Counted from the first letter of the stretch, positions 36,835-48,444 are shown. The stretch is DNA of 64,000 nt from Acidovorax temperans (GCF_006716905.1 NZ_VFPV01000003.1:558001-622000); one strand, 5' to 3'. Notes: generated by a model not told the origin, from the sequence alone. A program made the numbers and translations.

Positions 36835-38103
36835 ATGAACACACCCCTCATCCAATGGATTGCCGCTGCCCTTTTTGGCGTGGCGCTGCTGCACACCTTT
36901 TCCGTCAAATTCTTCGAGCGGCTCTCGCACCGCTACCCACGCCACGCCGGGCTGTTTCACCTGCTGGGCGAGGTCGAGGTGGTCTTTGGCTTCTGGGCCA
37001 TGGTGCTCATCGTGGCCATGGCGCTGGCCGTGGGCGGCCCGCAGGCCCTGCAATACGCTGAATCGCGCAACTACACCGAGCCTCTGTTCGTCTTCGTGGT
37101 CATGGTCATTGCCGCATCGCGCCCAGTGCTGCGCACGGTGGTGGCCATCGTCCACACCCTTGCCAAGCTGGCGCCCGTACCCACCCCGCTGGCAACTGCC
37201 TGGCTGGGGCTGGCGGCTGTGCCGCTGCTCGGCTCGCTCATCACCGAACCCGCCGCCATGACCATTGCCGCTCTCATGCTGGCCCCGCAAATCTTCCGTG
37301 CAGGTGTGCCAGAGCGGCTCAAGTACCTGGCGCTGGGCGTGCTGTTCGTCAATGTGTCCATCGGCGGCACGCTCACCTCGTATGCCGCGCCCCCTGTGCT
37401 GATGGTGGCCGCCACCTGGGGCTGGGACAGCGCCTTCATGCTCACCACCTTTGGCTGGAAGGCCGCGCTGGCCGTGCTGGTAAACGCCACGGCATGTGCG
37501 CTGGCCCTGCGCCGCCACCTGCCCAGCGCCGAAGCCCTGCAGGCAGGGCAAGAAGCGGCTGACCAGCGCCCTGTGCCCGCCGCCGTGGCCGCAACGCACA
37601 TTGCGCTGCTGGCGGGCGTGGTGCTGTTCGCGCACCACCCGGTGGTGTTTTTGGGCATCTTTTTGATGTTCCTGGGCTACACGCAGGCCTATGCACGCCA
37701 CCAGAGCCCGCTCATCCTCAAAGAGGCACTGCTGGTGGGCTTCTTCCTGGCGGGGCTGGTGGTGCTGGGCGGCATGCAGCAATGGTGGCTGCAACCCATC
37801 GTCGCGGGGCTGGAGCCCCTGGCCCTGTTCGCAGGCGCCCTGGGCCTCACCGCCATCACGGACAACGCCGCACTCACCTACCTGGGCTCGCTCATTGAAG
37901 GCATCTCACCCGCCGCCCAATACGCGCTGGTGGCTGGGGCTGTGGCAGGCGGCGGCCTCACCGTGATTGCCAACGCGCCCAACCCTGCGGGTGTGGCGCT
38001 GCTGAAGAACGGCTTTGCCGACCAGACGATTGGGGCCGGCGGGCTGCTGCTGGGAGCGCTGGGGCCTACGGCCATGGCGGCGGCGGCGTTTTTGGTGTTG
38101 TGA
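36835..38103 (+). CDS. Putative Na+/H+ antiporter, inner membrane
   Basis: Polytopic membrane protein of 422 residues with about eleven hydrophobic segments, resembling the family annotated as putative Na+/H+ antiporters (distantly NhaD/ArsB-like). Informative stretches are SLITEPAAMTIAAL and the repeat-related ALGLTAITDNAALTYLGSL; acidic and Asn residues inside helices fit a cation site. The ATG at 36835 follows a strongly structured leader without an obvious ribosome-binding site, so expression is likely controlled at translation. Ion specificity is not shown. Confidence 0.8.
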   Translation: MNTPLIQWIAAALFGVALLHTFSVKFFERLSHRYPRHAGLFHLLGEVEVVFGFWAMVLIVAMALAVGGPQALQYAESRNYTEPLFVFVVMVIAASRPVLRTVVAIVHTLAKLAPVPTPLATAWLGLAAVPLLGSLITEPAAMTIAALMLAPQIFRAGVPERLKYLALGVLFVNVSIGGTLTSYAAPPVLMVAATWGWDSAFMLTTFGWKAALAVLVNATACALALRRHLPSAEALQAGQEAADQRPVPAAVAATHIALLAGVVLFAHHPVVFLGIFLMFLGYTQAYARHQSPLILKEALLVGFFLAGLVVLGGMQQWWLQPIVAGLEPLALFAGALGLTAITDNAALTYLGSLIEGISPAAQYALVAGAVAGGGLTVIANAPNPAGVALLKNGFADQTIGAGGLLLGALGPTAMAAAAFLVL

Positions 38104-38168
38104 AGGGGGCCGGTGGCTGACAGCGCTTGCCCTGCAGACTCAGCAGTCTGCAGCGCAAGCCCCCCGTG

Positions 38169-39653
38169 TCACCCGCCCTCCACCTCCCACCGCCCCGCCA
38201 CGTTCTTCAGCAGCGTATTCACCGCCGCCAGCCTACGGCTGCGCACATCGATCAGGCTGCGCTGGGCTGACAGCACCGTGGCCTGCGCGGTGATGACATT
38301 GAGATACCCCACCGTGCCCGCGCGGTACTGGTTGCTCACCACCTCCAGCGCACGCTGGGCGGCGGCCAGGGCTTCGGTTTGCAGTTGCTGCTCTTGCGCC
38401 AGGGCGGTGGCGGCGGTCAGGTTGTCTTCCACCTCTTGCAGGGCCGTGAGCACCGTTTGGCGGTAGGTGGCGGCGGCTTGTTCGTTGGCGGCGCGGGCCG
38501 ATTCCACCGCAGCCGTGCGGGCACCGCCATCGAACAGCGACAGCGCCAGTTGCGGCCCCAGCGACCAGAACAGGTTGGGGGCATTGAACAGGTTGGACAG
38601 CTCCGAGCCCCGGTACCCCGCCGTGCCCGACAGCGTGAGCGCTGGGAAAAATGCGGCCTGGGCCACGCCGATTTGCGCGTTGGCGGCGGCCACCCGGCGC
38701 TCGGCAGCGGCAATATCGGGGCGGCGCTCCAGCAGTTGCGATGGCAGCTGGGCGGGCACCACCGGGGGCTGGGGCAGCGTGCCCGTGGCGGGCAGGCTGA
38801 AGCTGGCGGGGGCCTGGCCCAGCAGCGCAGCCAGGGCGTTTTCCAGCTGGGTGCGGGTGGTTTCTGCCTCCAGCAATTGCACCTGGGTGGACTTGTATTG
38901 CGATTCGGCCTGCGCCACATCGGCCACCGAGGCCACGCCCGCTTGCTGGCGGTTGCGCGTCAGCTCCCAGCTGCGCTCGTAGGCCTGCAGCGTCTCGCGC
39001 AGAATTTGCGCGTTGGCCTCTGCCGCACGCAGCGAAAAAAAGGTTTGCGCCACGCTGGCCTGCACCGACAGGCGGGCAGCGGCCAGGTCGTCCGCACTGG
39101 CCTGGGCGGTGGCCTGGGCAGCATCCACTGTGCCAGCAAGGCGGCCCCACAGATCCAGCTCCCAGCTCGCGTTCAGGCCCAGCGAATAACTGCTGCTGGT
39201 GCGCGTATTGCTGCTGCCGTCTGCCGCCTGGCTGCCGCTGCGTGCGCGCGAAGCGCTGGCTGTGGTGCCCAGCGTGGGTCCCAGGCTGGCGCGGCTGCTG
39301 GCCACGACTGCCTGGGCCGCGCGCAGGCGGGCCAGAGACAACGCGATGTTCTGGTTGCCGCTGGCGGCCTGCTCTTGCAGGGCGTTGAGCGTGGCATCGC
39401 CGTACAGCGTCCACCACGCGGCGGGGGCTTCAGCGGCGATTTGGCCCGCCTGCGCAGGCTGCCAAACACCCCCCGCCGTGGCGGCCAAGGCTTGCTTGTA
39501 ATGGGCGGGCACGGGCTGTGCGGGGCGTTCGTACACCGGCGGGGTGCTGCATGCCACCAACCCGGCAGCTACCAGCAAGGCGGGCAGCAGGCGCAGAGTG
39601 GCAGGCCGACAAGAACGGATCGTCAACGCAAGGGATAGTGGCATGGCAGACAT
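38169..39653 (-). CDS. Outer-membrane efflux lipoprotein (OprM/NodT family)
   Basis: TolC-like outer-membrane channel of the RND system encoded upstream. 494 residues, the usual length. Signal peptide with lipobox (LVAAGLVACST), then two duplicated outer-membrane efflux repeats of long amphipathic helices (WELDLWGRLAG; ALSLFDGGAR; TVGYLNVITAQ). The start overlaps the stop of the mdtC-like gene as TGATG, so it is the last gene of the operon mdtA-mdtB-mdtC-oprM and probably translationally coupled. Confidence 0.93.
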   Translation of the reverse strand: MSAMPLSLALTIRSCRPATLRLLPALLVAAGLVACSTPPVYERPAQPVPAHYKQALAATAGGVWQPAQAGQIAAEAPAAWWTLYGDATLNALQEQAASGNQNIALSLARLRAAQAVVASSRASLGPTLGTTASASRARSGSQAADGSSNTRTSSSYSLGLNASWELDLWGRLAGTVDAAQATAQASADDLAAARLSVQASVAQTFFSLRAAEANAQILRETLQAYERSWELTRNRQQAGVASVADVAQAESQYKSTQVQLLEAETTRTQLENALAALLGQAPASFSLPATGTLPQPPVVPAQLPSQLLERRPDIAAAERRVAAANAQIGVAQAAFFPALTLSGTAGYRGSELSNLFNAPNLFWSLGPQLALSLFDGGARTAAVESARAANEQAAATYRQTVLTALQEVEDNLTAATALAQEQQLQTEALAAAQRALEVVSNQYRAGTVGYLNVITAQATVLSAQRSLIDVRSRRLAAVNTLLKNVAGRWEVEGG

Positions 39654-42600
39654 CAGTCGTTTCCTTCGAGCGCTGGGGCCACGGGGCCATGAGCGGCCTG
39701 GGGCGCACGCCCCCGCTGGCGGCGCAAAGCGCGCAGCACACGCTGGCGCAAGCGGTCCAGCGCGACATAAACCACGGGCGTGGTGTAGAGCGTGAGCAGC
39801 TGGCTCACCAGCAACCCACCCACCACGGCAATGCCCAGGGGTTGGCGCAGCTCGGCCCCGTCCGCACGGTTCAGCGCCAGAGGCAGCGCACCAAAAATGG
39901 CGGCCATGGTGGTCATGAGGATGGGGCGCAAGCGAAGGCTGCAGGCGCGGTAGATGGATTGGGCCGCCGTGGCGTAGCCATCGCGCTGCCGCGCCAGGGC
40001 GAAGTCGATCATCATGATCGCGTTCTTTTTGACGATGCCGATCAGCAGGATGACGCCGATGAGCGCGATCAGCGAGAACTCAGTTTTGAACCACATCAGC
40101 GCCAGCAGCGCCCCCACCCCGGCCGAAGGCAGTGTGGAGAGGATGGTGATGGGGTGCACCAGGTTTTCATACAAGATGCCCAGCACCAGGTAGATGGTGA
40201 TGATGGCCGCCAGGATGAGCAGCGGCTGCCCCGCCAGAGCCGACTGGAATGCCCCCGCCGTGCCGCTGAAGCTGCCGCGAATGCCCACGGGCACGCCCAG
40301 TTCGGCCACGGCGTTGTTCACGGCATCGGCCGCCTGCGACAGCGACACGCCCGGCGCCAGGCTGAAGCTGATGGTGCTGGCGGGTGTGCCGCGCTCGTGG
40401 TTGACGGACAGCGGCGTGTTGGCGGTGGTGATGCGCGCAAACGCGGTGAGCGGCACCTGCTGGCCCACGTTGTTCACAAAGAAAAAGCCGCGCAGCGTCT
40501 CGGGGCTTTGCAGGTATTGCGGCGCGGCTTCCATCACCACGCGGTACTGGTTGAGGGGGTTGTAGATGACGCCCACCTGGCGCTGCCCAAAGGCGTCATT
40601 CAGCGTGGCGTCGATCTGCGCCATGGTGAGGCCCAGGCGGGTGGCGGCGTCGCGGTCAATCACCAGCGTGGTCTGCAAGCCGTAGTCGGCCACGTCGCTG
40701 TTCACGTCTTCCAGCTCGGGCAGTTGCGAAAGCGCCTGGCGGATGCGCGGCTCCCAGGTGCGCAGCTCGGCAATATCGTCGGCCTGCAGCGTGAAGTCGA
40801 AAGACGCGCCACTTTGCCGCCCACCAATGCGGATGTCACGCTGCGGCGACATGAACAGGCGCGCGCCCGGCTCGTTCTTGAGTTGCTCGCGCAGCCGTGC
40901 GATGACCGCCTCAGACGACTCCTGCCCCGGCCCGCGCTTGAGCGTCATGAACATCGCCGCCGCATTGCGTTGCCAGCCGCCGGTGGTGCCGGTGACATAT
41001 TCCACCGCCGGGTCGGCCTGCACGATGGCCAAAAAGCGCTGCAGACGCTGCTCCATGGCCTGGTACGAGGTGGCCTGGTCGGCCCGGATGAAGCCGGAGA
41101 TGCGGCCCGTGTCCTGCTCGGGCATGAAGCCCTTGTCGATGGCGGTATAGAGGTACACATTGAGCCCCACCACACCGGCCAGCACCAGCAACACCACGGG
41201 CTGGTGGCGCAGGCACCAGGCCAGGCTGTGGCGGTAAGCCCGCAAACCACGGGTCTGCCAGCCATCCACCCACCGCGAAAACCGCGCCCACCAGAGCGTG
41301 CGCGGCGCCGCCTGCGCAGGCGCAGGGTGCTTGAGCAAGGCCGCGCACATCATGGGTGTGGTGGTGAGCGAGACCACCAGCGACACCAGAATGGCCGCCG
41401 ACATGACGATGGCAAATTCGCGAAAGAACCGGCCCACGATGCCGCCCATGAACAAAATGGGCACGAACACGGCGATGAGCGAGATGCTCATGGAGACGAC
41501 GGTGAAGCCGATCTCGCGTGCGCCATCCAATGACGCCTGCAGCGCCGACTTGCCCCGCTCCATGTGGCGCATGATGTTTTCGAGCACCACGATGGCATCG
41601 TCCACCACAAAGCCGGTGGCAATGGTCAGCGCCATGAGCGAGAGGTTGTCGAGCGTGTAGCCCGCCAGGTACATCACCCCAAAGGTGCCCGCCAGCGACA
41701 CCGGAACCGCCACCGCCGGGATGAGCGTGGCGCGCCCGTTGCGCAGGAACAGAAACACCACCAGGATCACCAGCGCCACAGCGATGACGAGCGCGTTCTC
41801 CACCTCTTTGACCGAAGCGCGCAGCGTGGGTGTGCGGTCTGACACGATTTCAATGTCGATGGCCGCCGGGATGGACGCCTGCAATTGCGGCAGCAGGGAA
41901 CGCACCCGGTCCACGGCTTCGAGGATGTTGGCCCCCGGCTGCTTGAACACCTGTAGCAAGATGGCAGGCTTGCCGTTGGCCACACCAAAGTTGCGCACAT
42001 CCTGCACCGAGTCGGTGACCTCAGCCACGTCTGAGAGGCGAATGGCGTTGCCGTCCTTCCAGCGCAGCACCAGCGGCGCGTAGTCGGCTGCCACGCGGGC
42101 CTGGTCGTTGGCCGCAATTTGCCAGTAGTGGTCTTCACGCTCTACCGCGCCCAGCGGGCGGTTGGCGTTGGTCGTGCTGATGGCGCTGCGCACCTGCTCC
42201 AGCGACACGCCATTGGCCGCCAGCCGCACCGGGTCGAGCGACACGCGCACCGCAGGCAGCGCCCCGCCGCTGACGGAGGCCTGCCCCACCCCTTCGACCT
42301 GCGAGAGCTTTTGCGCCAGCACGGTGGAAGCCGCGTCGTACATCTGCCCCCGCGTGAGCGAGCTGGACGTGAGCGCCAGGATCATGATGGGCGAATCCGC
42401 CGGGTTGACCTTGCGGTAGGTCGGGTTGCTGGGCATGCCTGTAGGCAACAGCGAACGCGCCGCATTGATGGCCGCCTGCACATCGCGCGCGGCGCTGTCC
42501 ACGTCGCGGCTCAGATCAAACTGCAGGGTGATGCTGGTGCTGCCCAGGATGGAGCGCGAGGTGATTTCGTTGACCCCGGCAATGGAGCCCAGCGCCCGTT

Positions 42601-42802
42601 CCAGCGGGGTGGCGACGGTGGCGGCCACAGTGTCGGGGCTGGCGCCAGGCAGGCTGGCGCTGACGGAGATGGTGGGGTAATCGACCTGCGGCAGTGGGGC
42701 GACAGGCAGGAGGAAGTACGACACCGCGCCCACCAGGGCCAGGCCCAGGGTGAGGAGCATGGTGGCGATGGGGCGGTGGATGAAGGGGGTGGAGAGGCTC
42801 AT
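39653..42802 (-). CDS. mdtC: RND multidrug efflux permease, MdtC-like
   Basis: Inner-membrane proton-driven pump subunit of 1049 residues. RND features: N-terminal [15 protein letters not shown], porter domains, and the proton-relay helix 4 region with tandem Asp ([15 protein letters not shown]). Two similar RND proteins in one operon behind a single adaptor match MdtBC heteromultimers; this copy is closer to MdtC. The start ATG lies after an AGAGG box. Between this gene and mdtB lie 850 non-coding bases, so it may depend on read-through or on its own promoter. Confidence 0.92.
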   Translation of the reverse strand: MSLSTPFIHRPIATMLLTLGLALVGAVSYFLLPVAPLPQVDYPTISVSASLPGASPDTVAATVATPLERALGSIAGVNEITSRSILGSTSITLQFDLSRDVDSAARDVQAAINAARSLLPTGMPSNPTYRKVNPADSPIMILALTSSSLTRGQMYDAASTVLAQKLSQVEGVGQASVSGGALPAVRVSLDPVRLAANGVSLEQVRSAISTTNANRPLGAVEREDHYWQIAANDQARVAADYAPLVLRWKDGNAIRLSDVAEVTDSVQDVRNFGVANGKPAILLQVFKQPGANILEAVDRVRSLLPQLQASIPAAIDIEIVSDRTPTLRASVKEVENALVIAVALVILVVFLFLRNGRATLIPAVAVPVSLAGTFGVMYLAGYTLDNLSLMALTIATGFVVDDAIVVLENIMRHMERGKSALQASLDGAREIGFTVVSMSISLIAVFVPILFMGGIVGRFFREFAIVMSAAILVSLVVSLTTTPMMCAALLKHPAPAQAAPRTLWWARFSRWVDGWQTRGLRAYRHSLAWCLRHQPVVLLVLAGVVGLNVYLYTAIDKGFMPEQDTGRISGFIRADQATSYQAMEQRLQRFLAIVQADPAVEYVTGTTGGWQRNAAAMFMTLKRGPGQESSEAVIARLREQLKNEPGARLFMSPQRDIRIGGRQSGASFDFTLQADDIAELRTWEPRIRQALSQLPELEDVNSDVADYGLQTTLVIDRDAATRLGLTMAQIDATLNDAFGQRQVGVIYNPLNQYRVVMEAAPQYLQSPETLRGFFFVNNVGQQVPLTAFARITTANTPLSVNHERGTPASTISFSLAPGVSLSQAADAVNNAVAELGVPVGIRGSFSGTAGAFQSALAGQPLLILAAIITIYLVLGILYENLVHPITILSTLPSAGVGALLALMWFKTEFSLIALIGVILLIGIVKKNAIMMIDFALARQRDGYATAAQSIYRACSLRLRPILMTTMAAIFGALPLALNRADGAELRQPLGIAVVGGLLVSQLLTLYTTPVVYVALDRLRQRVLRALRRQRGRAPQAAHGPVAPALEGND

Positions 42803-42828
42803 GGAACAGGCCTCTGGGTTTTGATGTG

Positions 42829-42878
42829 TTTTATAGCTCTAGCGCTTACTAGATAAGCGCTTGCAGCTACTAATTTGA
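42829..42878. repeat. Palindromic element, left outer flank of the RND cassette
   Basis: Contains tatagctctagcgcttacta, gataagcgcttgcagctact and aatttgatag, with the inverted core tagcgctta / taagcgctt. It lies 26 bases upstream of the mdtC start codon. Confidence 0.7.
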
Positions 42879-42902
42879 TAGTGTCTTGATTTGTCGCCAT
42901 TC

Positions 42903-43597
42903 TTTTGGCTGCATGCCTTTGCCAAGGGCGGGAGCCGGGTGTTCGCCCCGGCGGGCGAGGCACTTTTCTTTGCTTCGCCAAAGAAAAGTACCCAAAAGAA
43001 AGGCGACCCCCAGTCTGCGACCCCTTCGCGGTGCGAAGGGGCAAACCTGCGCCGGGGCGGTTGCGGGGTGCGCCGTGGAACTCGCTTTGCTGCTGCGCAG
43101 CGCCGCTCGGACAGCCACGGCGAGTCAGATCACGAAGCATGGGCGCACGGGCGCCCATGCCACCCCACAACCGCCCCGCCGCAGGCGCAGCCAGCAGGGG
43201 GTGAACAGCCAAACAGCCATTCGGGTCGTCGCTGCGCTCGACCCCAAAAAGGCTACGCCCTGCGCAAGGCGCTTGCGCCCACAACAAAGGGCCGAGCGAA
43301 GCAATGGCCCGAGGGGCGGTTTGGCTGTTTGGCTCCCCCATCCCCTCTGTATGCGCCGAGGAGCGCAGCGGCCAGCGGATCAGGGCTCGCGATTGTCTGA
43401 GCGAAGCGCAGCGCAGCGAGTTCGAGCGAGACCCCGCTGGACGCGAGCACCGCAGGTTGCCCGAAGCGAAGCGCAGGGACGCAGACAGTGGGGTCGCCTT
43501 TCTTTTGGGTACTTTTCTTTGGCGAAGCAAAGAAAAGTACCTCGCCCGCCGGGGCGAAATCCCGGCTCCCGCCCATTGCAGAGGCATGAAGCCAAAA
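42903..43597. repeat. 695-bp non-coding palindromic cassette between mdtB and mdtC
   Basis: Terminal arms of 108 bases (42903-43010 and 43490-43597) are inverted copies, roughly 90% identical by eye, and include cttttctttgcttcgccaaa. The 480-base centre contains nested inverted repeats: agccaaacagcc near 43207 with ggctgtttggct near 43326, and cggggcggttgcggggtg near 43055 with its partner near 43165. No protein-like frame with a ribosome-binding site is present; the long open frames here run through GC-rich palindromes. No transposase is encoded. It looks like a non-autonomous dispersed element. Bases 42803-42902 and 43598-43652 hold the flanking small elements. Confidence 0.85.
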
Positions 43598-43637
43598 CGG
43601 CCTCCAGCGCTCACCAACAAAGCGCAACCAGCTACCA
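43594..43637. repeat. Palindromic element, right outer flank of the RND cassette
   Basis: Forward orientation: aaaacggcctccagcgctca, ccaacaaagcgcaaccagct, acca. It partly overlaps the end of the long arm and lies 16 bases beyond the mdtB stop codon. Confidence 0.72.
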
Positions 43638-43652
43638 AAACAGGAGCACCCA

Positions 43653-46600
43653 TCACACAGCCCCCCTGCGCGCCCGCCACCTCTCAGCCCACCCCTCAAA
43701 CGTCAAATAAATCACCGGCGTCGTAAACAACGTGAGCAACTGGCTCACGATCAGCCCCCCCACCATCGTCACCCCCAGCGGATGCCGCAACTCACTGCCC
43801 ACCCCCCCACCCAACATCAATGGCAACGCACCGAGCAAAGCCGCCAGCGTCGTCATCAAAATCGGCCGAAACCGCAGCAAACAGGCTTGGTAAATCGCTT
43901 CCCGCGCAGGCAACCCCTGGTCGCGCTGAGCCTCCAACGCAAAGTCGATCATCATGATGGCGTTCTTCTTGACGATGCCGATCAAGAGCACGATGCCGAT
44001 CACCGCCACGATGTCCACGTCCAGCCCCGCCATCCACAACGCCAGCAGCGCCCCCACACCCGCCGAGGGCAAGGTCGAGAGGATGGTGACCGGATGGATC
44101 GTGCTCTCGTACAGCACCCCCAGCACGATGTACATGGTGACCACCGCCGCCAAAATGAGCAGCAACGTGTTCGACAGCGAGGCCTGAAACGCCAGCGCCG
44201 CGCCCTGGAAGTTCGTGTCTACCGACAACGGCAGCAAGCCCGCCGCACGCGCCGCCGCCTGCTCGGCCTGGATGGCCTTGACGGCATCGCCCAGCGACAC
44301 GCCCGGTGCGGTGTTGAACGAGATGGTGGCGCCAGGCAACTGGCCCACGTGGTTCACAGCCAGGGGCATCGGGCGCTCTTCAATGCGCGCCACCGATGAC
44401 AAAGCCACCGGCTTGCCAGCGCTCGAAGTGACGTAGATGCTGTTCAAAGCCTCCGGCCCCAGCTTGAACTGGGGCGCCACCTCCAGCACCACGCGGTACT
44501 GGTTGGACTGGGTGAAGATGGTGGAGATGAGCCGCTGGCCAAAAGCGTTGTACAGCGCGGTGTCGATGCCTGCCACCGTCACGCCCAGGCGGCTGGCCTG
44601 GGCGCGGTCAATCTGCACAAAGGCCTGCAGGCCCTGGTTTTGCAGGTCGCTGGCCACATCGGCCAGTTGCGGCAGGGCGCGCATGCGCTGCACCAGGTCG
44701 GCCGTGCTGGTCTGCAGCTGCGCCATGTCGGGCGACGAAAGCAGCAACTGGTATTGCGTGCGCGCCACACGGTCTTCAATGGTGAGGTCTTGCACCGGCT
44801 GGGCATAGAGGCGAATGCCCACGATGTCCCGCGTCTCATCGGCCAGGCGGCGCAGCACCACGGGGGCGCGGTCGCGCTCGGCATGGGGCTTGAGGTCAAT
44901 GAGCAGGCGGCCGGTGTTGAGCGTGGTGTTGGCCCCGTCCACCCCGATGAAGGAAGACACGCTTTTTACCGCCGGGTCTTGCAGGATGCGCTCGGCCAGT
45001 TGCTGCTGGCGCTCGGCCATGGCGGCGAACGAGATGGACTGGTCGGCCTCGGTGGTGGCCTGCAGCGTGCCGGTGTCTTGCACTGGAAAGAACCCCTTGG
45101 GCACCACCAGATAGAGCACCACCGTCAGCACCAGCGTGGCGCCAAACACCAGCCAGGTCAGGCCCTGGCGGTTCAGCACCCAGTGCAGCGCTCTGCCATA
45201 GTGGTCAATGGTGCGGTCAAAAAACCGGCCCGTGGCCTGGTACAGGCGGCCGTGGCTTTCTTCGGGTGTGTGGCGCAGCAGGCGGGCGCACAGCATGGGC
45301 GTGAGCGTGAGCGACACCACCGCCGACAGCAAAATGGCCACCGCCATGGTGATGGCAAATTCATGGAACAGGCGCCCCACCACATCGCCCATGAACAGCA
45401 GCGGAATCAGCACCGCAATGAGCGAGATGGTGAGCGAGATGATGGTGAAGCCGATCTGCTTGGCCCCCTTGAGCGCCGCCTGCATCGGTGGCTCGCCCTC
45501 TTCCACGTAGCGGGCGATGTTCTCGATCATCACGATGGCGTCGTCCACCACAAAGCCGGTGGAAATGGTCAGCGCCATCAGCGTGAGGTTGTTGATGGAA
45601 AAACCCGCCAGGTACATCACGCCAAACGTGCCCACCAGCGACAGCGGCACCGCAAAGCTGGGGATGAGCGTGGCCGAGGCGCTGCGCAAGAACACAAAAA
45701 TCACCGCCACCACCAAGCCAATGGCCAGGGCCAGCTCGGTCTGCATATCTTTGACCGAGGCGCGGATGGTGGTGGTCCGGTCGGTGAGCACCTTCACGTC
45801 CATCGACGCGGGCAACGTGCTTTGCAATTGGGGCAGCAGGGCCTTGATGCGATCGACCGTCTCAATGACGTTGGCACCGGGCTGGCGGCGGATGTTGAGA
45901 ATGACGCCCGACTTCGAGCCCGTCTCTGGCGTGCCCGCCCAGGCGGCCAGGCGGGTGTTTTCGGCGTCGTCCACGGTTTGCGCCACATCGCGCAGGCGGA
46001 TGGGGTTGCCGTTTTTGAACGCGAGGATCAGGTCACGGTATTCCTGCGCGGACTGGAGCTGGTCATTGGCGTCGATGGTGGAGGCGCGCGCGGGCCCGTC
46101 AAAGCCACCCTTGGCCTGCTTGACGTTGGCCGCTGCGATGGCGCTGCGCACGTCCTCCAGCGTGAGACCCAGGTTGGCCAGCGCGGTGGGGTTGGCCTGG
46201 ATGCGCACCGCCGGGCGGCGCCCGCCCGCAATGGCCACCAAGCCCACGCCGTTGACCTGCGAGAGCTTGGGCGCGAGGCGGTTTTCCACCAGATCATTGA
46301 GGCGAATGACGGGCAACGAGGGCGAGGTGATGGCCAGCGTGAGCACAGGCGCATCGGCCGGATTGACCTTGCTGTAGATGGGCGGCATGGGCAGGTCGCT
46401 GGGCAGCAGGTTGCTGCCGGCGTTGATGGCCGCCTGCACCTGCTGCTCGGCCACGTCCATCGACATATCCAGCGCAAACCGCAGCGTGATGACCGAGGCC
46501 CCGCCCGAGCTGGTAGACGACATTTGCGACAAACCCGGCATCTGGCCAAACTGGCGCTCCAGCGGGGCGGTGACGTTGGAGGTCATCACATCGGGGCTGG

Positions 46601-46760
46601 CGCCGGGGTACAGCGTGGTGACCTGAATGGTGGGGTAGTCCACCTCAGGCAAAGCCGAGATGGGCAGCAGCCGGTAAGCCAGCAAGCCCGCGATGAGCAG
46701 CGCCACCATCAACAGCGAGGTGGCGATGGGGCGCAGAATGAAGATGCGGGACAAATTCAT
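43653..46760 (-). CDS. mdtB: RND multidrug efflux permease, MdtB-like
   Basis: Inner-membrane proton-driven pump subunit of 1035 residues, partner of the MdtC-like protein. Features: [18 protein letters not shown] at the N-terminus, [16 protein letters not shown] at the first porter strand, [15 protein letters not shown] in helix 4 with the proton-relay Asp pair, and [12 protein letters not shown] near the C-terminus. The start is 66 bases after the adaptor gene. The downstream gap to mdtC is filled by a long palindromic cassette, an unusual break in this operon. Confidence 0.92.
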   Translation of the reverse strand: MNLSRIFILRPIATSLLMVALLIAGLLAYRLLPISALPEVDYPTIQVTTLYPGASPDVMTSNVTAPLERQFGQMPGLSQMSSTSSGGASVITLRFALDMSMDVAEQQVQAAINAGSNLLPSDLPMPPIYSKVNPADAPVLTLAITSPSLPVIRLNDLVENRLAPKLSQVNGVGLVAIAGGRRPAVRIQANPTALANLGLTLEDVRSAIAAANVKQAKGGFDGPARASTIDANDQLQSAQEYRDLILAFKNGNPIRLRDVAQTVDDAENTRLAAWAGTPETGSKSGVILNIRRQPGANVIETVDRIKALLPQLQSTLPASMDVKVLTDRTTTIRASVKDMQTELALAIGLVVAVIFVFLRSASATLIPSFAVPLSLVGTFGVMYLAGFSINNLTLMALTISTGFVVDDAIVMIENIARYVEEGEPPMQAALKGAKQIGFTIISLTISLIAVLIPLLFMGDVVGRLFHEFAITMAVAILLSAVVSLTLTPMLCARLLRHTPEESHGRLYQATGRFFDRTIDHYGRALHWVLNRQGLTWLVFGATLVLTVVLYLVVPKGFFPVQDTGTLQATTEADQSISFAAMAERQQQLAERILQDPAVKSVSSFIGVDGANTTLNTGRLLIDLKPHAERDRAPVVLRRLADETRDIVGIRLYAQPVQDLTIEDRVARTQYQLLLSSPDMAQLQTSTADLVQRMRALPQLADVASDLQNQGLQAFVQIDRAQASRLGVTVAGIDTALYNAFGQRLISTIFTQSNQYRVVLEVAPQFKLGPEALNSIYVTSSAGKPVALSSVARIEERPMPLAVNHVGQLPGATISFNTAPGVSLGDAVKAIQAEQAAARAAGLLPLSVDTNFQGAALAFQASLSNTLLLILAAVVTMYIVLGVLYESTIHPVTILSTLPSAGVGALLALWMAGLDVDIVAVIGIVLLIGIVKKNAIMMIDFALEAQRDQGLPAREAIYQACLLRFRPILMTTLAALLGALPLMLGGGVGSELRHPLGVTMVGGLIVSQLLTLFTTPVIYLTFEGWAERWRARRGAV

Positions 46761-46826
46761 GGCGGGTACGGCAACGGGGCCTGCGAGGTGCGACGCGGAA
46801 AGCGCTGGGTGGAGAAGCGCTATCGC

Positions 46827-48266
46827 TCAGCGCACGGGGGCAGACCCTGGCGATGCTGCCGCAGAGGCCGCCTGCGTGGAAGCCACCGCAGCAGACGCGC
46901 CAGAAGCTGGGGCGGAAGCTGCGCCTTGAGGAGCCTGCGCGCGCCGGTTGCGGAAGAACGCCCGCCGCTCTTCCTGCGTCATCTTGGCCACCTGTTCACG
47001 CTCTTGCGGGGTCAGGCTCGCCATCAAAGCTGCACGGCGGGCACCTGCGTCCTGGGCGGCAGCATCCGCGCGAGTGGCAGCGCCGCTGTCAATCACGGCC
47101 ACCTTGGCGCCTTCGCGCAGGCGGTCGATGCCATCAGTCACCACCTGGTCACCATCCTGCAATTCGCCCTCCACGCTCACGCGGTCGCCGTCCACCACAC
47201 CCACACGAATGCGCCGCTGGGTCACGGTGCCGTCGGGGCGCACCAGATACACGTAGTTGTTCTGCACCGCCGTGCTGGGCACCGTGAGCACGTCCTTGAG
47301 CAGGTTGACCTGCAGCTTCACGTTGACGAACTGGTTGGGAAAGAGAGCGCCTTCTTCATTGGCAAAGGCTGCCTTGGCTTTGATGGTGCCGGTGGTGGCG
47401 TCGATAGCGTTGTCCACCGCACCCAGCCGCCCGCGGGCGAGGCGCTGCTTTTGCTCACGGTCCCACAGCTCGACCGGCAAGCTGGCACCACATTGAAGGC
47501 GCTGGTTGATGGCAACCAGCTGTGCCTCGGGCACCGAAAACACGGCATCGATGGGCCGCACCTGGGTGATGGTGACGATGCCTGCGGCGTCCGATGGGCC
47601 CACCACATTGCCCACATCGGCCTGGCGCAAGCCCAGGCGCCCACTGATGGGTGCGGTGATGCGGGTGTAGCTCAGCTGCAGCTTGGCGGCATCGACCTGG
47701 GCCTGGTCGGCGGCTACCGTGCCTTCCAATTGGCGGACCAAAGCTTTTTGGGTGTCTACCTGCTGGGCTGCGATCGAATCCTTGGCGAGCAGGTCTTGGT
47801 AGCGCTGCAGATCGAGCTGGGCATTTTTGAGTTGGGCCTGGTCGCGCTGCAGGTTGCCCTGGGCCTGGGTCAGCGTGGCCTGGTAACTGCGGGGATCAAT
47901 TTCAGCCAGCAATTGCCCGGCCTTGACCTCATCACCTTCCTTGAACTTGATGGACAACAGCTCACCGCTGGCCTTGGCCCGCACCACGGCCGTGGCACGC
48001 GCGCTCATGGTGCCGATGGCGCTGACCATCACGCGTAGATCCTGGCGCTGCACCACCCCCACCGACACCGGCTGGGCAGCCCCCGCCCCACTGAACCGGC
48101 CGGGGGCACGCGCGGCGCCCGCAGATGCGGCCGCGGGCGCCTGCTGCTTCCACCACCAGGCCCCGGCCGCAGCGGCCGCCAGCAACACCAATGACACGAA
48201 CCACCACCGCACGCGGCCCTGTTGGCGCACGGCAGACCAGGAAGACATGAAAAGAGGAGCGGGCAT
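46827..48266 (-). CDS. mdtA: RND efflux periplasmic adaptor, MdtA-like
   Basis: Membrane-fusion protein linking the pump to the outer-membrane channel, 479 residues. A single N-terminal hydrophobic anchor (WWFVSLVLLAAAAAGAWWW), lipoyl/barrel-sandwich halves (AKASGELLSIKFKEGDEVKAGQLL; LSYTRITAPISGRLGLR), an alpha-hairpin between them and the C-terminal barrel. After the family core there is an Ala/Ser-rich C-terminal tail of about 80 residues containing a basic motif (RRAFFRNRRAQ). I use the ATG at 48266; an ATG at 48248 is also possible. Confidence 0.92.
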   Translation of the reverse strand: MPAPLFMSSWSAVRQQGRVRWWFVSLVLLAAAAAGAWWWKQQAPAAASAGAARAPGRFSGAGAAQPVSVGVVQRQDLRVMVSAIGTMSARATAVVRAKASGELLSIKFKEGDEVKAGQLLAEIDPRSYQATLTQAQGNLQRDQAQLKNAQLDLQRYQDLLAKDSIAAQQVDTQKALVRQLEGTVAADQAQVDAAKLQLSYTRITAPISGRLGLRQADVGNVVGPSDAAGIVTITQVRPIDAVFSVPEAQLVAINQRLQCGASLPVELWDREQKQRLARGRLGAVDNAIDATTGTIKAKAAFANEEGALFPNQFVNVKLQVNLLKDVLTVPSTAVQNNYVYLVRPDGTVTQRRIRVGVVDGDRVSVEGELQDGDQVVTDGIDRLREGAKVAVIDSGAATRADAAAQDAGARRAALMASLTPQEREQVAKMTQEERRAFFRNRRAQAPQGAASAPASGASAAVASTQAASAAASPGSAPVR

Positions 48267-48444
48267 GGAAAAAAGCGTGGCCAGGCGTGCCGGAGCAATG
48301 CGGTAACGGAGGCCGTATGGTAGCCACGGCTCGGCCACCAGCACTGGAGCGGCGCGGGATTTACCCAGGCTTTACCGGTCTTGTACAGACATGGGCATTC
48401 GTTACCGCACGCCGACCTGACTGGCCCTGCAACGTGGCACTCGC

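Noticed and set aside
39518-41533. A 671-codon plus-strand frame opposite mdtC and the OprM-like gene
   Set aside because: Antisense shadow; Gln/His/Arg-rich and without domains.
42799-43710. Several open frames in both directions in the cassette between mdtB and mdtC
   Set aside because: They run through nested inverted repeats, lack ribosome-binding sites and show no protein-like hydrophobic or domain pattern; the symmetry explains matching frames on both strands.
44640-48038. A plus-strand open frame of 1132 codons opposite mdtB and mdtA
   Set aside because: It mirrors the third-position GC bias of the real minus-strand genes; it is His/Gln/Arg-rich without any domain and has no ribosome-binding site.
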